Source of the DNA: Paenalcaligenes faecalis
GTDB taxonomy: Bacteria > Pseudomonadota > Gammaproteobacteria > Burkholderiales > Burkholderiaceae_B
Direction of reading: 5' to 3'
NCBI RefSeq assembly: GCF_027557445.1
Contig: NZ_CP106841.1
Span: 2,466,001-2,530,000 of the forward strand
DNA length: 64,000 bases
The position numbers and the translations under genes are program-made. This document shows, piece by piece, positions 26,692 through 33,598 of the stretch; within the stretch, counting starts at the first letter, position 1, and every line of letters starts with the position of its first letter. Under the pieces are notes generated by a model, which searched no databases, was not told the DNA's origin, and saw nothing but the letters and a program-made list of their open reading frames with translations.

Positions 26692-28764
26692 CTATGAAGC
26701 GTTAACCTGTGCGGCCTTGCGCTCCTGAGCTTTACGCTTCAAATAGGCCAAGCCTTCTGCCAAGCGCTTTTCATACGGATCACCAGAAGTCACAGAGGGC
26801 TCTCGTCCTTTTTCTTTTCTAAAGGTTTGAATACGCGGCCACAAAATAACAGCCTCCTCTTCTGACATCGTAGAGCGCATCGCGACTACCGTGTCTTGAA
26901 TGGTTTTTAATACCGAAGGAGTTACCGCCTTAGAGAGAATTTCATACGCCCCTTGAAACGGGTTAATCTGGCGAATCAAATCCACGTTCAAATGCTCAAT
27001 ATTGACGAACTTCTTATCAATCAGTACAAATTTACGGTTTGGTTCAGGCGCACCACTTTGACCTGTAACGGAGGGCCCACCCGTTACCCCTGTTTGCACT
27101 TGATACGGTGCTCCCGTTTCCTGCACACCCGGTGGTACAAATACCTCGGCGCCTTCGGGTAAGTCTTCCTCATCAATTAAGCCACCCGTAGCCTGCACAC
27201 CTAAGGACAGTTGCACTGCTTCCGATAGGGTCTGTATCTCGTTGTCATCCATCTCGGGATAGAGTTTTTCAATAATCTTAGGGATCTCTACCTCGCCTAA
27301 CACCTCGGGGTCAGCCTCGCCCGTCACCGCTGGCGCAACCACCTCTGGCTTTTGCAAAATGGCAGCCTTGATGTTGTCCATATTTTCCAGTGCTTTCATC
27401 ACCTTTTCAGAAACAGGTGCAGTGCCGTCCTCAATCACCACCGTGCCGGGCTCTACTTTTTCTCCTAATGCCATACGGGAACGCGGCTTAAACTTAATTG
27501 ATGGAGCAAGGACTTGCTCCATCAATAACGACACCGTGATGGCCTTCAACATGTTATTGACAGAAACTCTTACGTCCTCATCATTAGCATCCGGCTGCGC
27601 AATCAGGTTCGTAAATTGCGCATGTGTTTTTCCCGCACTATCTCGTGTAGCACGCCCAATAATCTGCACGATTTCCGTTAAAGACGACCTATAGCCCACG
27701 GTCAGCACATGCTCACACCACGGCCAGTCAAAGCCTTCTTTTGCCATACCCAATGCAATAATAATGTCCATGTCCTCCGCTTTAGACACATTGCGTAGGT
27801 AGTTTTGCACCTCGACTCGCATGGGGTTGTCATCGACCAAGTCTGCAACTTTTAGCAAACGACCGTTTTTGTCTTGGACCGTGATAATCCCAGTCGTCAT
27901 ATCCTTTTCAATAACAGTGCCGATCACATCCAAGATATGATCCACCTCCGAGTACTTGTCTTTGGTGGACTCCACTGAATTGACATTTGGGATATGAATA
28001 ATGGTTTTCTTAGTCGTGTCTAAAACCTCATGCAGCGCATCCAAATAACGCCCGGTATAAAAGTGATAGCCAATCCCCAAGGATTTTAAGTATTGATACC
28101 CATTCAGCTGCTCATAATAAGAGTAAGTGACTTGGGTGAATTTCTCCTCGTCCTCGGGCAGCAAAATCGGCACCGCATCGCCACGGAAATACGAACCCGT
28201 CATGGCAATAATGTGAGCATTAGAGCCTTTCATGATGCCGTCAATCAGCTCGCCTAGACGGTTATCCCCATCCGCAGAGGTGTGATGAAACTCGTCAATC
28301 GCCAAAACGGTATCGTTAAAATCAGCGGGGGTCAGTTTTTGATAGGCAAAACGTAAGGTCGCATGCGTACATACTAAAATTTGTGCAGTAGGGTCTGACA
28401 TAAAGCGCACAAAGGTATTCACCTTGCCTTCTTCATTCGCTCCGGGTACGCACAAGTTATAGAGCGAATCCACCGTCCAATCGGCAAAAAAGCCAAACTC
28501 GCTTAAGCGGGTATTTCTAAACGAAGCACCGATGGACATTTCCGGTACCGCCACAATGACTTTTTTAATACCCTGATGGTGGAGCTTGTCTAAACCCAAA
28601 AACATCAACGCCCGCGACTTTCCCGACGCAGGTGGCGCTTTAAGCAAGAGATACTGCGCATCTCTGTACTCAAAAGCACGCGCCTGCATTTCACGCATAC
28701 CCATCTCGTTAAGATTGGCGCTTTTGCCGGTTTGTTTATAATTGACGGTCAATAAATTAGCCAT
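26692..28764 (-). CDS. DEAD/DEAH-type SF2 helicase of a modification-restriction set
   Basis: 690 residues. Walker A APPASGKS (43-50), motif Ia VIVAVPEMS, motif II DEFH (157-160), motif III AMTGSYF, and later IIALGMAKEGFDWP and EIVQIIGRATRDS (motifs V and VI). This is a complete SF2 ATPase with a ~280-residue C-terminal extension of low complexity (Pro/Gly/Val rich) and a final helical part. TAATG overlap with the methyltransferase gene. In type I/III-like systems such helicases translocate DNA between recognition and cleavage; that role is inferred here. Confidence 0.85.
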   Translation of the reverse strand: MANLLTVNYKQTGKSANLNEMGMREMQARAFEYRDAQYLLLKAPPASGKSRALMFLGLDKLHHQGIKKVIVAVPEMSIGASFRNTRLSEFGFFADWTVDSLYNLCVPGANEEGKVNTFVRFMSDPTAQILVCTHATLRFAYQKLTPADFNDTVLAIDEFHHTSADGDNRLGELIDGIMKGSNAHIIAMTGSYFRGDAVPILLPEDEEKFTQVTYSYYEQLNGYQYLKSLGIGYHFYTGRYLDALHEVLDTTKKTIIHIPNVNSVESTKDKYSEVDHILDVIGTVIEKDMTTGIITVQDKNGRLLKVADLVDDNPMRVEVQNYLRNVSKAEDMDIIIALGMAKEGFDWPWCEHVLTVGYRSSLTEIVQIIGRATRDSAGKTHAQFTNLIAQPDANDEDVRVSVNNMLKAITVSLLMEQVLAPSIKFKPRSRMALGEKVEPGTVVIEDGTAPVSEKVMKALENMDNIKAAILQKPEVVAPAVTGEADPEVLGEVEIPKIIEKLYPEMDDNEIQTLSEAVQLSLGVQATGGLIDEEDLPEGAEVFVPPGVQETGAPYQVQTGVTGGPSVTGQSGAPEPNRKFVLIDKKFVNIEHLNVDLIRQINPFQGAYEILSKAVTPSVLKTIQDTVVAMRSTMSEEEAVILWPRIQTFRKEKGREPSVTSGDPYEKRLAEGLAYLKRKAQERKAAQVNAS

Positions 28765-31502
28765 TACGACTTACTCCCCTTTTTCTTTTTTGCCAACGCC
28801 TGTTCTTTCTCCGCCGCAATCAACTTTTCATAGCGGGCAAATAGATGCTCTAAGCGCTCGGAAGCATCACGGGATGGCTTCTCTCTGTACAAGGCTTCTA
28901 CGGCACGATCTAAATTTTTGTGAGCCTGTAATAAAGGCTCAGGCATGGTATCGGGGTCGTACAGCTGCGCCAAAGTTTTATCGGGATAGTCTTCACGGAT
29001 AAGTAAGATCTCCTCGGCTAACGATTCGATGTGCTTACGCTTAGGTTCGGTGACATCCGGCCAAGGGAAAGTGTTGTAAACCAAAGTGGCTGAATAGCGA
29101 TAATCACTTTTTAATCGTCCGGCTACCGTACGCATCCAGTCGTTGTGCATTTCAGAGGTAAGGATACCGAATTCATAGAGGGTGGCGTTAGGGATCATTT
29201 GATTGGCATCACTTGAAATCACATCTGCGCTTAAAAACCCTATAGGCACATAAGGACGACGTTCGGAGGAAACTCTTGGCACTAGGATGTAAGAAGAAGG
29301 ATTTTTAAGATCTCGAAACTGATGGGGCCGCTCTGCCAACTTACGAGCTCCTGCATCACGGCTAGCTAATCTTGTTGCTCTAACTGCCTCTACTCGCTGT
29401 TGCACCAACGGCATGGCCTCAACCTCCTCTTTGGTAGCATCAACCAACCACAAACACCATCGTTCTTTACCATTAATAAACTCTTGAGCTCCTAGCAAGC
29501 GCTTAATCCATTTAGCAGCTTGAGGCTCACTCACTAACAACTGATCCTTTTCAGCTGTGGTTAACAATAAGTGACCACCATCCACGGGCTTATTGCCGTA
29601 CACCATCTCAGACGCTTGGCAAATAGGCTTACCTCGACTCGATACTAGCGTATCCCCGCCCTCTAATAGATACGGACTAATGTTTTTCGCCTCTACCTTA
29701 AATGTCACCTCGTCTTTACCCACACGGAATAAAGTTTTTTCTTGTATGTCCGTGGAATTTGCTACACCTATTACTACTACATGAACAGCTGCATTTTGCT
29801 TGGCTTGATTTTTCCAAGCAAAGGTAGGGTATGCAAATCGAATGGCTAAGTTTTTTTCTAAAATACGTGGCCATAATATTGCTACCTGCTCGCCCTGACA
29901 AATGGAGTTCGTGGCGACTAATGCAAACTGAGCCTGTTTATCCTGAATATATTGCGCTGCCTTCCAAAACCAACACGCCACAAAATCCAGCATCCCAAAC
30001 GATTTAAAGCCAGAAAAAACGGAATCCATATCCTCATTCTGTTCTTTGCTTCTGCCGCCACTGCCCAAGAAAGGCGGATTCCCACAAATATAAACCTCCC
30101 GCTCTTCACCCTGTTCATCAACGGGTGGGCAAACCTCCTCCCAATCTAAACGCAAGCTGTTGCCACACACCACGTTGCCACCATCTTTTAAGGGTAAAGC
30201 GGCTTCGGCATAACCAAATTTCGCCTTAAACTCGGTGTTCATTTGGTGCTCTGCTAGCCAAAGCGATAAGGTAGCGATTTCACAGGCGAAGTCATCAATT
30301 TCTATGCCGTAAAACTGGCTTAGCTTGATGCCGGAGTAATACATCACTGTCTGCTGACTGGCGGCATTGAGCGCATCAATGATCTGCATTTCAAGGCGAC
30401 GTAATTCTTTATAGGCAATAATCAAAAAGTTACCTGAGCCACACGCGGGGTCAAAGATACTTAGGTTTTGTAGGCGCACTAGCAATGCCTTAAGCTTTTT
30501 CTCATTGCCTTTGGCTTTTTCTAGTTCTGCATAAAGGTCATCAAGAAATAACGGCTGGATCACCTTCATGATATTAGATACAGAGGTGTAATGCTGGCCT
30601 AAGTTGCCGCGTTGTTCCTCATCAATCACCGCCTGAAACATAGAACCAAAAATATCGGGGTTGATTTCAGACCAATTTAAACGAGCACAATCTAGCAAAA
30701 TACGACGGGCTTTGCGGCTGAACTCGGGGATAGGCTCATCAGCACTGAACAAGTCCCCATTGACATACTTAAAGGACTGAAAGTGCGCTGGCATTTTTTT
30801 GCGCTCTGCCGCATTTTCCTCTAAGTCTAAAACCGTGAAAAGATCTGAAAAAAACTGATCTAAATCAGACCCATCCTCTTTGGTGTAAGACTCAAGCGCA
30901 TAACTAAACTGCCCTTCCTCAAAAATCCCCGTATCTTCGGCGTAAAAACAAAATAAAAGACGAGTAAGAAATACATTTAACGCATGTATGTCTTCGTTAT
31001 TGGTTAATTCATTACGCTCACGAATTAAATCAAACAGCTGCCCCATTTTTTCAGAGGCTTTTAAATCAGCAGGGTGTTCGGAATACATCACAGCTTTTTC
31101 ATAGCCAGCTAAGGGCAAGAAAAAAGCATAGTTTTTATCTAATTCTTGGATTTCAATATCTAGACGCTCTTGTGCTTTTAAATCAACAGCCAATAGGTTT
31201 TTGAAGTCAGTCACCAGCACAAAACGAATGTCATTGCGTGCGACCACGCTGCTGTCGCACAATGCCTCTAATTGAGCATTCAGGTCTTCACTCTGAGCCA
31301 AAGCACGAAAATATAGTTGTTTGCGTAGTCCTATATCACCGTTTTCTGCCACATTTCGACTGTCACCTTCTTTTCTCAAGCGAGTAATCGTGCTTTTAGG
31401 AAAACCGTAAGCATCGAGAAAAGAAAAAATAAACTCGTTCTGATTCAAATCAGAGACCAGGTTTTCTAATGACTGAATAATGCTTGCTTGGCTGACTGCC
31501 AT
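28764..31502 (-). CDS. MmeI-like class I DNA methyltransferase
   Basis: 912 residues. SAM motif I DPACGSGNFL (351-360), a GIEIDDFACEIA motif II region (~399), catalytic NPPF (475-478) of N6-adenine type, then a target-recognition-like region (~600-830) with KNPSSYILVPRVSSERRPYV and RYSATLVYNTFPWP, as in MmeI/type IIG enzymes. The N-terminus (1-200) lacks an evident PD-(D/E)xK motif, so this protein may only methylate. The Lys-rich tail ends KKKKGSKS. First gene of the leftward defence series; an AT-rich upstream region of ~190 bp holds the promoter. Confidence 0.88.
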   Translation of the reverse strand: MAVSQASIIQSLENLVSDLNQNEFIFSFLDAYGFPKSTITRLRKEGDSRNVAENGDIGLRKQLYFRALAQSEDLNAQLEALCDSSVVARNDIRFVLVTDFKNLLAVDLKAQERLDIEIQELDKNYAFFLPLAGYEKAVMYSEHPADLKASEKMGQLFDLIRERNELTNNEDIHALNVFLTRLLFCFYAEDTGIFEEGQFSYALESYTKEDGSDLDQFFSDLFTVLDLEENAAERKKMPAHFQSFKYVNGDLFSADEPIPEFSRKARRILLDCARLNWSEINPDIFGSMFQAVIDEEQRGNLGQHYTSVSNIMKVIQPLFLDDLYAELEKAKGNEKKLKALLVRLQNLSIFDPACGSGNFLIIAYKELRRLEMQIIDALNAASQQTVMYYSGIKLSQFYGIEIDDFACEIATLSLWLAEHQMNTEFKAKFGYAEAALPLKDGGNVVCGNSLRLDWEEVCPPVDEQGEEREVYICGNPPFLGSGGRSKEQNEDMDSVFSGFKSFGMLDFVACWFWKAAQYIQDKQAQFALVATNSICQGEQVAILWPRILEKNLAIRFAYPTFAWKNQAKQNAAVHVVVIGVANSTDIQEKTLFRVGKDEVTFKVEAKNISPYLLEGGDTLVSSRGKPICQASEMVYGNKPVDGGHLLLTTAEKDQLLVSEPQAAKWIKRLLGAQEFINGKERWCLWLVDATKEEVEAMPLVQQRVEAVRATRLASRDAGARKLAERPHQFRDLKNPSSYILVPRVSSERRPYVPIGFLSADVISSDANQMIPNATLYEFGILTSEMHNDWMRTVAGRLKSDYRYSATLVYNTFPWPDVTEPKRKHIESLAEEILLIREDYPDKTLAQLYDPDTMPEPLLQAHKNLDRAVEALYREKPSRDASERLEHLFARYEKLIAAEKEQALAKKKKGSKS

Positions 31503-31694
31503 TTACTACTCCTTAACCCCTGTAGCAACTGTATTTTTAATTTACAAAAACCACACATTTAGTTTAATTTAGATATTAAATCTTACGATATAGATAGCAT
31601 ATAAGCAACTTTGAACACTAAAGATAATTATCTTAATAATTTATTGATATATTTTTTTAAAATACTAATTTTCATTATTGTTATATCAAACTAA

Positions 31695-31852
31695 TGGCTC
31701 TTTCACCCCACCCGAAGCATCTACCTCTAGTAGTACAAATTCACTACCATTACGCTGTAACCCAACTATTTTAATCACTCTTGGTGAGGCATCCTTACAC
31801 AGATGCAAGCGGCTTCATCCGAATTTTGGCAAAACCAGTGTTTATTCAAAAA
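31695..31852 (-). pseudogene. tnsE: Internal fragment of tnsE
   Basis: The minus strand still encodes pieces matching TnsE FEETLVLPKVGRSRLHLCKD, GSPRVIKAVG and NGSEFVLLEVDAS, with in-frame damage. Compare 18900-19050 and 37124-37290. About 155 bp only. To its right (31853-31905) is a scrap matching the hydrolase gene (ACATGCAAATCCGCAT..), then junction module J3. Confidence 0.8.
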
Positions 31853-31909
31853 CATGCAAATCCGCATTAGGAAACCCCTACGCTACATCCCGCCCTACCA
31901 CTAGAATCA

Positions 31910-32034
31910 GTAAATGAGCAGCTAGCTAACGAGTGAACGGTTCAGCGCGGAATGAGCGAAGCGAATGAGCACTGCTTAGTGAACTCGTTAACTCGCTGCG
32001 ATTGACCCTCTTTTTATAGGTCATACACCATCTC
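31910..32034. repeat. Junction module J3 (partial)
   Basis: Starts at GTAAATGAGCAGC, lacking the first ~45 bp of the module (the tnsE codons). It keeps the palindrome (31918-31999) and the tail, here ending CACCATCTC, against left end L4. Confidence 0.88.
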
Positions 32035-32182
32035 TGTAGGCAGACAAAATAGTTGGGAACTGAGGAGGGTGAAAATAGGGGTTTTTGAGGTTTATTTTGA
32101 GAAAAATGACAAAACAGATGGGAACTGGGTGTGGCGTAGGGAGCTGATGCGAAAATTAAAAATGACAAAATAGTTGGGAACT
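32035..32182 (+). mobile_element. Tn7-type left end L4
   Basis: Tip TGTAGGCAGACAAAATAG, then two more TnsB-type sites (GACAAAACAGATGGGAACT, GACAAAATAGTTGGGAACTA). With the right end at 33089 it bounds a 1055-bp mini-element carrying a single gene. Confidence 0.9.
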
Positions 32183-32235
32183 ATCCTCCCTCTCTCCTTT
32201 TAAAATTCCTATAAGACTAGCCCTATTTATACCCT

Positions 32236-32817
32236 TTAACCAATCAAATCCACATCAGGTAAATTCGCTAACACCTGATCATACGTTTTATAGCTCTCTA
32301 ATGATCTAATCACAACCTCCAACGGTTCAGCCCATATTTCAGGTAAATCTCGTTCGTTTTTAGACTGGATAGGGAAGGCTAGCTGCTCCCTTGGAGGTAA
32401 AAACTGAGCATTAACTCCTTCCTTATTTCCTCTAGCATCCATGCGATACCAACCATGCCCCTGTAAATAAACGGCATTAAGGCCATGAAGACAGTATGGA
32501 GCCTCTCCACTATCACCAACAGATAGCCGCTGATAGCACAAGCCTGTAGGAATACCATTCGCTCTCAATAATGCCGCCAGTAAATGGCTCTTAGCGTAGC
32601 AATACCCTGTTTTATGCAATAAGACATCCGATGCCTTACAAGTGACAGGGTTTAATTTGAAATCAGAGCTGTGCTTAATCTCGTCTCTGACATACTCAAA
32701 ACATTTTCTAATTATCTCATTTTCATTAAAGCAGTTTTTAGCTAGGTGCTTTGCCAAAGAAAGGATAGAAGGATCTTCAAAGTTAATATATTTACTAGGT
32801 GTTAAGTACTTTTTCAT
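32236..32817 (-). CDS. Transglutaminase-like (cysteine protease fold) protein
   Basis: 193 residues. The transglutaminase-like triad is visible: Cys in KTGYCYAKSHLLAALLR (~73), His in YCLHGLNAVY (~112) and Asp in WYRMDARGN (~128). YVRDEIKHSS precedes, as in many bacterial members of this superfamily. Such proteins act as peptidases or amidases; no signal peptide is seen, so it is cytoplasmic. It is the only gene of the mini-element between L4 and the right end at 33089. A decayed second copy lies at 33220-33530. Confidence 0.85.
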   Translation of the reverse strand: MKKYLTPSKYINFEDPSILSLAKHLAKNCFNENEIIRKCFEYVRDEIKHSSDFKLNPVTCKASDVLLHKTGYCYAKSHLLAALLRANGIPTGLCYQRLSVGDSGEAPYCLHGLNAVYLQGHGWYRMDARGNKEGVNAQFLPPREQLAFPIQSKNERDLPEIWAEPLEVVIRSLESYKTYDQVLANLPDVDLIG

Positions 32818-32891
32818 TTTTTAGTCAAGGATAGGTTGTATGCGCTCTAGAGCCTTTTTAGAGTACATCAAACTAAGCTAAAACACATTAA

Positions 32892-32916
32892 AAGGCAGAG
32901 TTTAGTTATCTGCCTT
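32892..32916. terminator. Hairpin inside the mini-element
   Basis: AAGGCAGA-gtttagtta-TCTGCCTT, a perfect 8-bp stem between the right end and the transglutaminase-like gene. It could stop transcription entering from the glmS side. Confidence 0.4.
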
Positions 32917-32947
32917 ACATAAATTTCAACTCTACTCATATCTCAAA

Positions 32948-33089
32948 CTTAGCCATAAAAAAGTCCAGTATGCTTTTTCACAGCATAACTGGACATCTAA
33001 AAGCTCTCAACTATTTTGTTAAGTTCCCATCTTTCGTGTCATAGTTCTCAACTATTTTGTCCGTTTCTCAACTTAATTGTCCGTCCACA
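32948..33089 (+). mobile_element. Tn7-type right end with hairpin and tnsA start remnant (tip at 33089)
   Basis: The tip on the right ends TGTCCGTCCACA. TnsB-type sites ..CTCAACTATTTTGT.. repeat inward. At 32963-32994 is the conserved Tn7R hairpin (GTCCAGT-ATGCT .. AGCAT-A-ACTGGAC). On the minus strand, right after the hairpin, ATG GCT AAG (32956-32948) equals the first codons of Tn7 tnsA (MAK), then the sequence diverges. Only five bases (CAAGC) separate this tip from left end L5. Confidence 0.92.
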
Positions 33090-33094
33090 CAAGC
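33090..33094. repeat. 5-bp spacer between back-to-back Tn7 ends
   Basis: CAAGC separates a right-end tip and a left-end tip, the exact size of the target duplication made by Tn7, as expected when one element inserts right beside another. Confidence 0.7.
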
Positions 33095-33187
33095 TGTGGA
33101 CGGACAAAATAGTTGGGAACTGAGAGGGGTGAAAACTGGGGTTTTGAGGGTTATTTTAGGAAAAATGACAAAATAGTTTAGAACTAA
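33095..33187 (+). mobile_element. Tn7-type left end L5 (middle site lost)
   Basis: Tip TGTGGACGGACAAAATAG; only the first and last TnsB-type sites remain (the last is GACAAAATAGTTTAGAACTA). The Tn7L middle site and its spacer have been deleted. The outer tip faces left. Confidence 0.88.
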
Positions 33188-33219
33188 ATATCTTCTACCA
33201 TTTTAAAATTATTATAAAG

Positions 33220-33530
33220 CTAGCATCTAGTCATAAGTTTTGTACCCCCTAGTGTCCTGATCACTACAGCTAACGAATCTACTCATATAGATCTCATTCA
33301 CTATTAAATTGGACAGGAAAAGCTACTTGCTCCCTTGGTGGTGAAAATTGAGCGTTAAACTCATGAAGGTAGTACGGATCCTCTCCATTATCTCCGATAG
33401 ATAACTGTTCCTGTAGGAGGACTATTCGCTCCCAATAAAGCCAGCAGTAGATGACTCTTAGCGTAGTAATGCCTTATTTAACCTAGTAGGATACCCAATA
33501 ATTATAGAGTTTAATCTTAAATAAAATTAT
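33220..33530 (-). pseudogene. Decayed copy of the transglutaminase-like gene
   Basis: Clear base-level similarity to 32240-32660: GCTACTTGCTCCCTTGGTGG vs GCTAGCTGCTCCCTTGGAGG, then ..CCTCTCCATTATCTCCGATA.. and GATGACTCTTAGCGTAGTAA. It has many indels and stops. It lies at the same distance inside L5 as the intact gene inside L4, so the two elements began as copies. Confidence 0.85.
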
Positions 33531-33598
33531 ATATAAAAAAGCCAGGTAATAATTAAAAACCAATAATCTGGCTAATTCAATACTTTTTCAAATTAAAC

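Noticed and set aside
31678-31917. Plus-strand frame that seems to match another at 37124-37372
   Set aside because: Both are antisense to tnsE; the resemblance is that of the tnsE DNA.
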